64,000 nt of DNA from Brevibacterium oceani (GCF_013623835.1 NZ_JABKDE010000002.1:1-64000); one strand, 5' to 3'. Positions 43,801-52,210 are shown, counted from the first letter of the stretch. The notes: generated from the letters alone by a model not told the origin. Numbers and translations: made by a program.

Positions 43801-43885
43801 CGGACAGCGTCGCCAAGTCCGCGTCGGCCGGGGGAGCCGACGGCAGGTTCGATGCCGAGCTGCTGCTGTCGCCGATGTTCTTCAT
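40880..43885 (-). CDS. DUF222/HNH endonuclease domain protein, unusually long
   Basis: 1001 aa from ATG 43885. Residues about 45-450 hold the DUF222-like helical region (for example GAYSSLLGATTSNALRHM-like GVYSSLLGATTSNALRHMTA). A Gly/Ala/Thr/Glu-rich low-complexity stretch of ~300 residues follows, with PTPPESPTTTTPTPPATT. The HNH module near 815-875 has CTFPGC, EVDHIDPFDHADPNRGGLTR and NIHCLCKLHHSLK, keeping the two Cys pairs, His and Asn of the motif. Family members are usually 400-600 aa, are abundant in actinobacteria and include REP13E12-associated proteins. Nuclease activity is plausible but not demonstrated for most. GAGGGGGAAG precedes the start. Confidence 0.85.
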   Translation of the reverse strand: MKNIGDSSSSASNLPSAPPADADLATLSEHRRAHGRRLEVAEDYELVDLLHAYAESSIAQVNSLVATSKVVVQDVAYVLGLTGAQLDDVYEFASFTETVARHRETGNDASADAKEPDEAGSSEADGAGSSGVAGADGLAAAERADSAAGSDDASATEATSDRFPPTSLAALTAAEAAAWAEAKTQVEAETGTTFAKGKGQKKNRAAGRLLRRAAERAEEILSNPAPLPDFPGYEPTQTFFTWLRGNLEPTEAGVYSSLLGATTSNALRHMTASMTFAHGLPKFLRRCLDGDFTIEHVDCVTRACRDLHFENLPTIDRFLAQRRADITIETFKRSLAFKIAATQAPEDTLKNVALRRRVDLTTGDDGTAHLTLTGPAPELQACFRRLDAFARAVYKSNTSAFSDQLKSGDCFDEDQSISALMFDILTRTRPQMKLRIISTNDADGASTSTDFPLDGLFAGPDGVPMHEGESLLDYIERVFDDLHETGYAEASGEKSVSNETEAGAEAFVGPELDTAPGAGPEDETGTGTEADVAETIGSAAASAGTTTPADRTFESQILEAILSSNTSHEATGHPTNAGARNAMTTTDFGAQNSVNRTDINDALSSLIGSRASGARPAAEGTEAAADGAVDAFGNTIRNEGGHRISFEFLLDMPTSEYWLANQASTFITVPMLTLLSQFTNRVDGEGSQAPAPAGEAEERPTATAFADTTDPPPHHGGPPTPPESPTTTTPTPPATTLTPNTDAATPAAKQLSSEEVCDLAGMLPDGSPIPADMARRVAGYSTTWTRLLTDPATGTPIDAKAKTYAIPNNVRKTLVAQYVTCTFPGCTLPAETSEVDHIDPFDHADPNRGGLTRFGNIHCLCKLHHSLKTAKKFDVRMTEPGHLEYVFRRGVTVEVIAPDNPLNVEHARLFLERFGSAMPRANRPVASELPTDDTPSTEETPARGQRRQARECPEPAAAEGQPGWREAPSDPFAAYVDASDSHTDSTELRDWFWDSGEPPPF

Positions 43886-44241
43886 CGGTACTTCCCCCTC
43901 TCCACGTCGGTGTGGAAGTCGGCCATCTGAATCGGTGCCTATCTCAATGATAGGAGCGCTGTATCGCAATTAACATCACAATACGATTACAAATAGAACA
44001 GCAGATAAAATCCGGTCGCTCAAATCTCTTCTACGAACTTTCCGCCTGTCCATGATCGATTTGTTCCTCAACCGTATCGATCGCCACTGACACGAGATCG
44101 GCGCGTGATCCACCACCAATTCGGCGCGCGCTCCACCGCTCGCCCGCTGCTGACCCCACCGCCCGCCCCATCACACTCCCCACCAGGCACGCCGTCGGGC
44201 ACGTTGCCGAGCACGCAGCCAGTCGTGTCCGCCCGGTTCGT
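43886..44241. other. AT-rich leader of the HNH gene and MATE upstream region
   Basis: No gene is supported. The stretch 43955-44050 is markedly AT-rich for this genome, with runs such as ATTAACATCACAATACG and CAAATAGAACAGCAGATAAA, and should include the HNH promoter on the minus strand. A perfect small dyad CCTATC-TCAAT-GATAGG at 43938-43954 lies in the HNH leader. The part 44100-44241 is GC-rich; a 68-codon frame there is Pro/Ser/Thr-biased and not convincing. Confidence 0.5.
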
Positions 44242-44247
44242 TAGAAT
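44242..44247 (+). promoter_or_regulatory. -10 box TAGAAT placed for a leaderless MATE mRNA
   Basis: TAGAAT ends exactly 6 nt before GTG 44254, so transcription should begin at or next to the first base of the start codon. There is no Shine-Dalgarno sequence. The -35 region (about 44219-44225) has no recognisable hexamer. Confidence 0.6.
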
Positions 44248-44253
44248 CGGGGT

Positions 44254-45570
44254 GTGGCAGCGATCGACAAAGACATTCTCCGTTTGGCACTTCCGGCCCT
44301 CGGAGCACTGATCGCCGAACCCGTTTTCCTGCTCACCGACACGGCCATGGTCGGCCACCTCGGCGCGCATGCCCTGGGATCGCTCGCGATCGCATCGACG
44401 ATCCTGCAGACGGTGCTGGGGCTGATGATCTTCCTCGCCTACGCCACGACCCCACGGGTTGCGAAACGCATTGGATCCGGCGACCGGGCGGGTGCGATCA
44501 CGGCCGGATTCGACGGGATCTGGCTCGCGCTGGGCACCTCGTTGCTGCTCATCATCATCGGCCTGCCCCTGCTCAACACTGCGATCTCGGCCTTCGACCC
44601 GGGGCCGGGGATCACCGAGGGTGCACACGCCTACCTGGCGATCTCGTGGTGGGGGCTGCCGTTCATGCTCATGGTCGTCGCCGCCACCGGGCTGCTGCGC
44701 GGCCTCCAGGACACGAAGACGCCGCTGATCGTCGCCGCCGTCGGATGTGTGGCGAACATCGGACTCAACGCGATCTTCATCTACGGGCTCGACATGGGCG
44801 TGGCCGGATCCGCGATGGGAACCGTCATCGCCCAGGCCGGCATGTGCGCGGTCTACCTCACCATCTCCGTGCGAGCCGCAAAGAGACTGCATGCCAGCGT
44901 CCGCCCCGACTGGTCGGGAGTGTTCACCTCGGCGAAGACCTCGGGGTGGCTGCTCGTGCGCAACGCCTCACTGCGTGCGGCGCTCATCATCCTCGTGTTC
45001 ATCGCGACCTCACTGGGCACGACCGATCTTGCCGCGATCCAGGTCGCACAGAGCCTGTTCTTTGCGCTCGCTCTCGCCTTGGATTCCCTGGCCATCGCAG
45101 GTCAGGCGATGATCGGACTCGAACTGGGCGCGCGGAACATCGACGCCGTGGCCGCGCTCAACCGACGTCTGTGCCTGTGGGGGATCGTCTTCGGCATCGT
45201 CGTCGGCATCGTCCTGTTCGCCGGGTCCAGAACCATCCCGCGTGCCTTCGCCTCCGAGCCCGAGGTCATCGATGCGCTCAGCACACTCCTGCCGGTGCTC
45301 GCGCTGAGCATGCCGATCGCCGGCTACGTCTTCGTCCTCGACGGGGTCCTGATGGGAGCCGAGGACGCCCGCTACCTCGCTCTGGCACAATTGGTCGCTG
45401 TGGTCGGGTACGCGATCCTGCTCATCCCGATCGTCTCGATCTGGCCGGGAGCACCGGGGCTCTGGGCCGGTTTCTGCATCGGATTCGTCGGATTCCGAGC
45501 GCTGACCCTGGGCTGGCGAGTCCGCAACCGGGCGTGGATCGATCGCGCCGTCGAGAAAGGAATCTCATGA
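44254..45570 (+). CDS. MATE family efflux transporter (DinF-like)
   Basis: 438 aa, about 12 hydrophobic segments in two similar halves. LALPALGALIAEPVFLLTDT and AMVGHLGAHALGSLAIASTI are typical MATE TM1-TM2, and AAIQVAQSLFFALALALDSL is the matching second-half element, followed by AIAGQAMIGLELGARN. It exports cationic drugs or metabolites using a Na+ or H+ gradient; the substrate is not predictable. The start is GTG 44254 with a leaderless-type promoter. The stop overlaps the acetyltransferase start. Confidence 0.92.
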   Translation: MAAIDKDILRLALPALGALIAEPVFLLTDTAMVGHLGAHALGSLAIASTILQTVLGLMIFLAYATTPRVAKRIGSGDRAGAITAGFDGIWLALGTSLLLIIIGLPLLNTAISAFDPGPGITEGAHAYLAISWWGLPFMLMVVAATGLLRGLQDTKTPLIVAAVGCVANIGLNAIFIYGLDMGVAGSAMGTVIAQAGMCAVYLTISVRAAKRLHASVRPDWSGVFTSAKTSGWLLVRNASLRAALIILVFIATSLGTTDLAAIQVAQSLFFALALALDSLAIAGQAMIGLELGARNIDAVAALNRRLCLWGIVFGIVVGIVLFAGSRTIPRAFASEPEVIDALSTLLPVLALSMPIAGYVFVLDGVLMGAEDARYLALAQLVAVVGYAILLIPIVSIWPGAPGLWAGFCIGFVGFRALTLGWRVRNRAWIDRAVEKGIS

Positions 45571-46553
45571 ACGCTGAGCCGAATCACGGTGCACCTGAAG
45601 CGTCGGAGGCTGATGACTCCCGCGCCGAGGCGGGGGCCGGGGCCGCGGATTCCGCGTCCTCCCTGCGCGGACGGATCCGTCCTCTGCCGGCCGAGACCGA
45701 TGACGAGATCTTTCTGCCGTTCCTCGACCTGTGCTTCAACTGGTCGATGGACAGACCGCGCATCGAGATCGACGAGCTCCGCAACCGCAGTGACGCCGCC
45801 TTCTACTATCGCGACTGGGGGCGGGACGGCGACATCGCGGTGGCCGCCCATGCTGAGGCCGATTCCGAATCGCCGATCGTCGGGCTGGCCTGGGTGCGGC
45901 TGGCCGACATCGCCGACGTCGTGGGCAAGGCCGATGATCGTGTCGGCGGCGACTTCGCCGCAGCATTGGGCAAGACCGGCGCCGAGGTGGTCCGCAGCGA
46001 GGTTGTTCCCGACCGGGAATCCGGTGGTGGGAAGCCCGCCGACAGTGAGGCCGGTGGCGGGGAAACCGGTGACGGGAAGCTTGTCGACGGGGAATCCGGT
46101 GACGGGAAGCTTGTCGACGGGGAATCCGGTGACGGGGAGCCCGTCGACGGGGAATCCGGTGACGGGGAGCCCGTCGACGGGGAATCCGGTGACGGGGAGC
46201 CCGTCGACGGGAACAAGCGCGATGACCAGTCCGCCGATCACGAATCGACCGCGAACCTGTCGTCGACCGCGAACCTGGCCACGTCTGAAGACGGTGCGCC
46301 GTTCACCGGTTACGGGTGGGTCGCCGCGGACATCCCCGAACTCTCGATCGCGGTGCTGCCTGATCATCAGGGGCAGGGCATCGGCGGGGCGCTCGTCGAC
46401 ACCGTGTGCGCACTCGCGCGAATGAGCGGCTTCCCGGCCGTGAGCCTGTCCGTGTCGGACGGCAACGGGGCAGCGAAGCTCTACACCGACCACGGCTTCG
46501 TCTCTGTGGGACGCAGCGGGGACTCCGACGTCCTCGTCCGCCGCCTCGGCTGA
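45567..46553 (+). CDS. GNAT acetyltransferase with internal decapeptide repeat
   Basis: 328 aa. The N-terminal half (about 35-130) resembles the first strands of a GNAT fold (AFYYRDWGRDGDIAVAAHAE, IVGLAWVRLADI). The C-terminal half has GYGWVAADIPELSIAVLPDH and the acetyl-CoA loop QGQGIGGALVDTV, then NGAAKLYTDHGFVSVGR. Between them, residues about 150-245 are an acidic insert dominated by the ten-residue unit VDGESGDGEP and its K variant. The insertion falls between strands beta-3 and beta-4, so the fold can remain intact. The substrate is unknown. ATG 45567 overlaps the MATE stop, suggesting a joint modification/export role (inference). Confidence 0.8.
   Translation: MNAEPNHGAPEASEADDSRAEAGAGAADSASSLRGRIRPLPAETDDEIFLPFLDLCFNWSMDRPRIEIDELRNRSDAAFYYRDWGRDGDIAVAAHAEADSESPIVGLAWVRLADIADVVGKADDRVGGDFAAALGKTGAEVVRSEVVPDRESGGGKPADSEAGGGETGDGKLVDGESGDGKLVDGESGDGEPVDGESGDGEPVDGESGDGEPVDGNKRDDQSADHESTANLSSTANLATSEDGAPFTGYGWVAADIPELSIAVLPDHQGQGIGGALVDTVCALARMSGFPAVSLSVSDGNGAAKLYTDHGFVSVGRSGDSDVLVRRLG
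46051..46210 (+). repeat. 30-bp minisatellite inside the acetyltransferase gene
   Basis: Four near-identical 30-bp units occupy 46081-46110, 46111-46140, 46141-46170 and 46171-46200. A diverged copy precedes them at 46051-46080 and a partial copy follows. The unit is a multiple of three, so copy-number change would not break the frame. Confidence 0.95.
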
Positions 46554-46716
46554 GCTGAACACCCCGGTTCGGGAACCCACCGCGGCGACTCGTCGGCGAA
46601 CGGCCCGCTGACATACATCCGTGCCCGGTCCGTTGGCCAGCAACCAGTGCAGGAATCGGCGACACGAACCGGACCGATGCCACCGACCGGGCCCGTGCAG
46701 CCGGCCCGCAAATCCC

Positions 46717-48144
46717 CTACGGCAGCGGCGGGAGTTCGAACTCGTCGAGCCAGGGACGGACCACCTCGGCGATATCGCGTCCGGCCACCTGGGAGACGCA
46801 GGCGATGAAGTCCTCGGTGCTCACCGATGAATGACGGTGCTTCGTCGTCCACTCACCGAGGCTCGCGAAGAAGTCGGCATCTCCGATCTCCCGGCGCAGG
46901 GCGTGCAGGCACAGCGCCCCGCGCTTGTACACGCGATCGTCGAACATGTCGGGTCCGCCCGGATCACCGAGCAGGATATCCTGCGGCTGAGCGGCCAGAT
47001 CCTCCCACCATTCCTCGGCACGTTCGTGCGCGGTCGCCCGACCCGACTCCTCCGACCACAGCCACTCGGCGTAGCAGGCGAAGCCTTCATTGAGCCAGAT
47101 GTCCTGCCACCGCGACGGGGTCAGCGAATTGCCGAACCACTGGTGAGCCATCTCGTGGGCGACGAGGCGCTCGGCCTCCCAGTCGTTGCCCAGATGATTG
47201 GGACCGAGCACGGACAGCGGCTGCGACTCGAGGGGGATCTCGAGCTCATCATCGGTCACGACCACGTCGTAGAGATCGAACGGATACGGTCCGAAACGGT
47301 CGATGAACAGGTTCATCATCCCGTGCTGCACGCCGAGCCGGCCCAGCGCCGCATCCCAATGATCGTCGGCATAGAGTCCGAGCGGGACCGGAGACTCGGC
47401 CGGCTCATCTTTGCCGGCACCCTTCAACGCACTCGCCACGGCATCCTTGGCCGAACCCGCAACAGCATCCTTCGCGGCACCGAGCACCGCGGCTCCGACC
47501 CCCGAACCCCCCGAACTCACGGGAATCGCGCCGTTGCGGTACCGGCCGATCTGCACCGTGGCCAGATACGTCGCCAGGGGAGTCGTCGACTCATATGTCC
47601 ACTGTGTGCGGCCGGCCTTGCGCACCTTCTCCGTCAGTGCGCCGTTGGACACGACCGTGTACTCGCTCTCGACGAGCACCCTGATGCGGTACTTCGCCTT
47701 GTCCGAGGGGTGATCATTGCACGGGAACCACGTCGACGCCCCGACCGGCTGGCCGGCCACGAGCACCCCGTCCTCGAGCTCCTCCCACCCGATGTCGCCC
47801 CACGTGCCGATCGCCGGCTGCGGATTGCCCGCATAGCTGATGTCGATGCGCACAGGCTGGTCCTTGCTCAGCTGCGACGTCGTCAGCCGCAGCTTCATCC
47901 CCCGGGCCGAGAACCGGACCTTCGTCCCGTTGACGCTGGCCTTGCTCACCCGCAGCCCCGTGAGATCGAGGACGATCGACTTCGTCTCGGTCAGCACCCG
48001 ACCGGTGAGCACCGCTCTGCCTGAGAGCCGGTTCGGCCCGATCCGATAGTCGAGATCGAGGTCGTAGTGGTCGATGCTCAGATCGGCGCTGCCGACTCCG
48101 GGCGTGTAGGGATCAAGCGTGTGACCGCTGTGGGACAGCATCGT
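46717..48144 (-). CDS. M1 family zinc aminopeptidase
   Basis: 475 aa. The gluzincin motif is VAHEMAHQWFGN with ligands His329 and His333, and Glu352 in WLNEGFACYAEWLW. The M1 exopeptidase strand that is GAMEN in classical members here reads TDDELEIPLESQ, like the short actinobacterial M1 group. The N-terminal beta domain (DHYDLDLDYRIGPNRLSGRA) is complete. An unusual Gly/Ala/Lys insert lies at 209-250. There is no signal peptide. ATG 48144 is the most economical start, preceded by GAAGGGCG; ATG 48183 is an alternative. It overlaps the 3' end of the peptide-synthetase gene by 32 nt, so the two are co-transcribed. Confidence 0.88.
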   Translation of the reverse strand, partial: TMLSHSGHTLDPYTPGVGSADLSIDHYDLDLDYRIGPNRLSGRAVLTGRVLTETKSIVLDLTGLRVSKASVNGTKVRFSARGMKLRLTTSQLSKDQPVRIDISYAGNPQPAIGTWGDIGWEELEDGVLVAGQPVGASTWFPCNDHPSDKAKYRIRVLVESEYTVVSNGALTEKVRKAGRTQWTYESTTPLATYLATVQIGRYRNGAIPVSSGGSGVGAAVLGAAKDAVAGSAKDAVASALKGAGKDEPAESPVPLGLYADDHWDAALGRLGVQHGMMNLFIDRFGPYPFDLYDVVVTDDELEIPLESQPLSVLGPNHLGNDWEAERLVAHEMAHQWFGNSLTPSRWQDIWLNEGFACYAEWLWSEESGRATAHERAEEWWEDLAAQPQDILLGDPGGPDMFDDRVYKRGALCLHALRREIGDADFFASLGEWTTKHRHSSVSTEDFIACVSQVAGRDIAEVVRPWLDEFELPPLP

Positions 48145-51100
48145 CGCGCCCTTCGTGCTCGAGTGTGGGAAGTTCTGGGGCATCCACCCAGGGTATGACA
48201 GGATTCCCGCTGAAATACGCATGTGCCGGGACGTATTCTCCGCGCATGACCAACGAGGTGGCCCCGACCGTCGCGTTCTCGCCCAGTGTCGAAGCGGGCA
48301 GGACGACGCTGTTGGGTCCCAGCGTGGCGCCGGGTTCGAGTTCGACGTCATCGAGACTCATCACCCGATCGTGGAAGAGGTGCGTCTGCACGACGCAGCC
48401 GCGATTGATCGTCGAATTGTCGCCGAGGCGGACGAGGTCGGTCTCCGGCAGCCAGTAGCTCTCACACCACACGCCGTGCCCGATCCTCGCCCCCATCGCC
48501 CGCAGATACCACACGATCGCGGGTGTTCCCACGGCGTTGCGGGTGAACCACGGAGCAGCCACGAGCTCGACGAAGCAGTCGGCGACCTCGTTGCGCCAGA
48601 TGAACGACGACCACAGCGGATGCTCCCAGGCGGAGATGCGACCGACGAGGATCCACTTCGCGGCCACGGCCAGTCCCGCCGCCACCGCACCCGCGGCCAT
48701 CATCACGACCCCAGAGGTGAGCAGGGCGAGGGCGACCGAGGCGACGAATCCCGTGGCCTCCGCCGCCACCCCGCCGGGCAGGCCGAGCAGGAACCAGATC
48801 GTGAGCACGACCGCCGTGATGAGGACACCGCCGGCAATCACCGAGGTGATCCGCAGCGTCTCCCAGAACCCGCGGGCCGCCTTCACTCCGACGGTCGGGG
48901 CATAGGTCAGCGACTCATCGGATTCGACGGCGGCACGACGCAGCTGCACCGGGGGAGACCCGAGCCACGACGAGCCCTTCTTCGCCTTCGCCGGGGCCGC
49001 CGACAGGACGGCGACCAAGGCGTTCTTCGGCACCCTCCGACCCTGTGAGGCGATGCCCGAATTCCCGAGGAACGCGCGTTTGCCGACCTTCGCACGACCG
49101 GCCCGCATCCATCCGTGTCCGAGTTCGTAGCTGGCGACCATGGTGTCATCGGCGAGGAAGGCCCCGGCAGCGATCGTCGTCATTCTCGGCACGAACACGA
49201 CCGTCGAGATCTCCGTGCCCGGCCCCACCTTCGCCCCGAGCAGCCGCAGCCAAGTCGGGGTGAGCATCGAGGCATAGAGCGGGAAGAGCAGATCACGTGC
49301 CAGGTCGAGCAGCCGCTCCGTCGCCCACACCCGATACCCACGCGCCGAGCGGACGGGGAACTCTCCCTCCTCCATCCCGATCGCGAGGATCCGGACGGAG
49401 GCGAGGATGAGCAGCGCCGTGATGATGAACCACAGGCACGCCAGCGCCGGCGACCACGCCAGGAGCAGCCACGGCGACTCGAGGACCTCAACACCCGATA
49501 CGCCGAGCATGAGTGCGAGCCCCGGAATCACCGCCAGGTAGGGAAGCGCCGCGTTGAGCTGGGAGCCGGCGGCATAGAACAGGAACGGCAGGCGTCGCCT
49601 CGGCGGGGGATCGGGCCACGCCTTCTTCGCCTTCCCGACCCGCACGGCTGGGGAACCCGAATAGATCTGTTTCTTCCTCACTGACCCGGTCACCGCTGAG
49701 CCGGCTTCGACGAGGGCCCCGGTCCCCACCTCGGCGCCGGGCATGAGCGTCGAGCGTGCACCGACGGTGGCGCCGCTGCGGATGTCGATGCGGCCGATGC
49801 GCAGCAGATCCCCATCGACCCACCAGCCCTTGAGGTCGACCTCGGGTTCGACGGCGGCCCCTTCGCCGAGGGTGAGGAAACCGGTCACCGGCGGTGCCGA
49901 ATGCAGGTCGGCATCGGCCCCGATCCGATTGCCCAGCAGCTTCGCATACCAGGTCACCCAGGGTGCGCTCGCCACCGAGACAGCCGCGGCGAGGTCGGCG
50001 ATGTGCTCGGCCAGCCACAGCCGCTTGTGCACCCACCCCGACCGCGGATAGGCACCGGGTCGGATGCCGGTCATGAGCAGCCGCGCGGCTCCTGCCGCGA
50101 TGAGCATCCGTCCCCACGCGGTGACGAAGAGAAGGAAGAGGACGATGACGACCGGCCACGGCGTGAACGGCAGATCCGCACCCAGACCGACGCCGAGGTT
50201 GGCTGCGAGCATCGCGAGCACGACCCAGCGGACCCCGCCGAGGATATGCACCGGAATCCCGAGCAGGACCTGGAAGATCTGCATCCCCCGTGAGGTGCGT
50301 CCGATCGTGCGTCTGGGTCCCGTGGGGCCGATCCCCGATCCTTCCTCGCCGAGGCAGAGCCGGGCCAGAGCGGTAAAGCGCGGGTGTGCGTAGATGTCGC
50401 CGACGGTGACGCTGGGATGGCGGGTGCGCAGGCGGGAGACCAGCTGGGCGGCGGCAAGCGATCCGCCGCCCGCGGTGAAGAAGTCCGTGTCGCTGCCGGG
50501 CCGGGCACCGAGGACGGCGGCCCACTGCTGTGCGACCCAGTCGGTGTCCTCATCGAAGGTCTCTTCGGTTCCGGCTGACTCATCGCCGTCGTCGAGTGGC
50601 CAGGGCAGTGCGTTGCGGTCGACCTTGCCCGAGGTCTTCGTCGGCAGTTCGTCGACGAGGGCGAGCCGGGGCACGAGAGCGGCTGGAAGCTCCTCGCGCA
50701 GCCGAGCCTCCCAACCGGGGATGTCGGATTCGCCGGCGTCGGCTCCGATACTGACTTCGGCTCCGGGTCCGGCACCGTCACTGCCCGAGCCACCGAGGGC
50801 GAGGTAGCCGATGAGGATGTCCGTGCCCGCCGGAGTCGTCTTCACCGCGGCCGCGGCCCCTTCGACGCCGGGCAGCGCCTGCAGAGCGGCATCGATCTCA
50901 CCGAGTTCGATGCGTCGGCCCCCGAGCTTGATCTGCTCATCGGCACGGCCGACGAAGACCAGCCCTTCGGGGTCGTTGACCACGAGGTCTCCGGACCGGT
51001 AGGCCCGCTCCCAGCCGAGAGTGGGTATGGGAGCGAACTTCTCGGCATCCTTGGCCGGGTCGAGATAGCGGGCCAGCCCGACCCCGCCGATGATGAGCTC

Positions 51101-52210
51101 TCCGGTCTCGCCTTCGGACACGGGAACACCATCGGCATCGACGACGGCCAGAGCCCAACCCGTCAGCGGCAACCCGATGCGCACCGGGTCGGAACCGTCG
51201 AGCATGGCCGCGCATGCGACGACGGTGGCCTCGGTGGGCCCGTACGTGTTCCACACCTCACGGTCATCATCGCTCAGCCTCCGGCCGAGCTCCGGGGGAC
51301 AGGCCTCGCCGCCGAAGATGAGCAGCCGGACGTTGGCGAGACTCTCGGCCGGCCACAGGGCGGCCAGGGTCGGCACGGTCGAGACGACGGTGATCTGCCG
51401 TGAGGACAGCCACGGCCCCAGATCCATTCCGGACTTCACGAGGGCGCGTGGGGCGGGCACGAGGCAGGCGCCGCTGCGCCACGCCAGCCACATCTCCTCG
51501 CAGCTGGCGTCGAAGGCCACGGACAGGCCCGCGAGCACCCGGTCCCCGGGGCCCAGCGGTTCCGGCCGGCAGAACAGAGCGGCCTCGGCGTCGACGAAGG
51601 CCGCGGCGCTGCGATGAGTCACGGCCACACCCTTCGGGGTGCCCGTCGAACCGGAGGTGAAGATCACCCAGCAGTCGTCGTCGGGTGTGGGGGAACGCAG
51701 CTGCGAACGCTCCAGCGGTCCGCGGTCGTTCCGGGATTCGATGCGGGACCCGGCGGTGATGACTCCGGTCACGGCCGCCTCGGCGAATACGGTGCGGGCC
51801 CGCTCATCGGGATCGTCGACGTCGACGGGAACGTATGCGGCGCCGAGCATGAGGGTGGCGAGGATCGCCAGGTACAGATCGACCGAGCCCGAGGGAACAC
51901 GGATGCCGACCTTGTCACCGGGACCGATGCCGGCCTCGGCCATGTGCAGGGCGAGGTCGCGGATGGCGATGACGAGCTCGCGATAGCTGAGCACGCGGGT
52001 GCCGTCGTCGAGGGCGGGCTGATCGGGATGATCGCCGGCGGTCTCCGAGAGGACGTCGATGAGGGTGCGGTCCTCACGAGGTCGAGGGGGTGCTGGGAAC
52101 TGCGGTGCGTAGTCTCTCACGTGTCTTCCGGGTCGATCGGGAACAGTCCGCGGCGGGCGCCGCCGACTGACATCGCCGGTGACCATAGCCTGTGAAGGTG
52201 TCGTGAACAT
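48113..52210 (-). CDS. Pls/PosA-type NRPS-like peptide synthetase
   Basis: 1365 aa as read from ATG 52210. The adenylation domain (about 45-545) has core motifs IFTSGSTGTPKGVAVTH, FDAS, NTYGPTEATV, YRSGD and the A10 lysine in PTKTSGKVDRNAL. A carrier domain follows with the phosphopantetheine Ser584 in DFFTAGGGSLAAAQL. The remainder alternates membrane segments (from about 640) with left-handed beta-helix-like hexapeptide blocks, for example GRIDIRSGATVGARSTLMPG. This A-T-membrane layout is that of epsilon-poly-lysine synthetase (Pls) relatives. The first specificity-pocket positions read Asp234, Ala235, Glu238; a cationic amino-acid substrate is a guess. GTG 52120 with GGAAG upstream is an alternative start. 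Confidence 0.85.
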   Translation of the reverse strand: MFTTPSQAMVTGDVSRRRPPRTVPDRPGRHVRDYAPQFPAPPRPREDRTLIDVLSETAGDHPDQPALDDGTRVLSYRELVIAIRDLALHMAEAGIGPGDKVGIRVPSGSVDLYLAILATLMLGAAYVPVDVDDPDERARTVFAEAAVTGVITAGSRIESRNDRGPLERSQLRSPTPDDDCWVIFTSGSTGTPKGVAVTHRSAAAFVDAEAALFCRPEPLGPGDRVLAGLSVAFDASCEEMWLAWRSGACLVPAPRALVKSGMDLGPWLSSRQITVVSTVPTLAALWPAESLANVRLLIFGGEACPPELGRRLSDDDREVWNTYGPTEATVVACAAMLDGSDPVRIGLPLTGWALAVVDADGVPVSEGETGELIIGGVGLARYLDPAKDAEKFAPIPTLGWERAYRSGDLVVNDPEGLVFVGRADEQIKLGGRRIELGEIDAALQALPGVEGAAAAVKTTPAGTDILIGYLALGGSGSDGAGPGAEVSIGADAGESDIPGWEARLREELPAALVPRLALVDELPTKTSGKVDRNALPWPLDDGDESAGTEETFDEDTDWVAQQWAAVLGARPGSDTDFFTAGGGSLAAAQLVSRLRTRHPSVTVGDIYAHPRFTALARLCLGEEGSGIGPTGPRRTIGRTSRGMQIFQVLLGIPVHILGGVRWVVLAMLAANLGVGLGADLPFTPWPVVIVLFLLFVTAWGRMLIAAGAARLLMTGIRPGAYPRSGWVHKRLWLAEHIADLAAAVSVASAPWVTWYAKLLGNRIGADADLHSAPPVTGFLTLGEGAAVEPEVDLKGWWVDGDLLRIGRIDIRSGATVGARSTLMPGAEVGTGALVEAGSAVTGSVRKKQIYSGSPAVRVGKAKKAWPDPPPRRRLPFLFYAAGSQLNAALPYLAVIPGLALMLGVSGVEVLESPWLLLAWSPALACLWFIITALLILASVRILAIGMEEGEFPVRSARGYRVWATERLLDLARDLLFPLYASMLTPTWLRLLGAKVGPGTEISTVVFVPRMTTIAAGAFLADDTMVASYELGHGWMRAGRAKVGKRAFLGNSGIASQGRRVPKNALVAVLSAAPAKAKKGSSWLGSPPVQLRRAAVESDESLTYAPTVGVKAARGFWETLRITSVIAGGVLITAVVLTIWFLLGLPGGVAAEATGFVASVALALLTSGVVMMAAGAVAAGLAVAAKWILVGRISAWEHPLWSSFIWRNEVADCFVELVAAPWFTRNAVGTPAIVWYLRAMGARIGHGVWCESYWLPETDLVRLGDNSTINRGCVVQTHLFHDRVMSLDDVELEPGATLGPNSVVLPASTLGENATVGATSLVMRGEYVPAHAYFSGNPVIPWVDAPELPTLEHEGRDDAVPQRSHA

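Noticed and set aside
44105..44311. 68-codon frame upstream of the MATE gene
   Set aside because: Pro/Ser/Thr-biased, overlaps the MATE promoter and start, no homology-like motifs.
46051..46210. Possible CRISPR array
   Set aside because: 30-bp units are contiguous without variable spacers and encode a peptide repeat.
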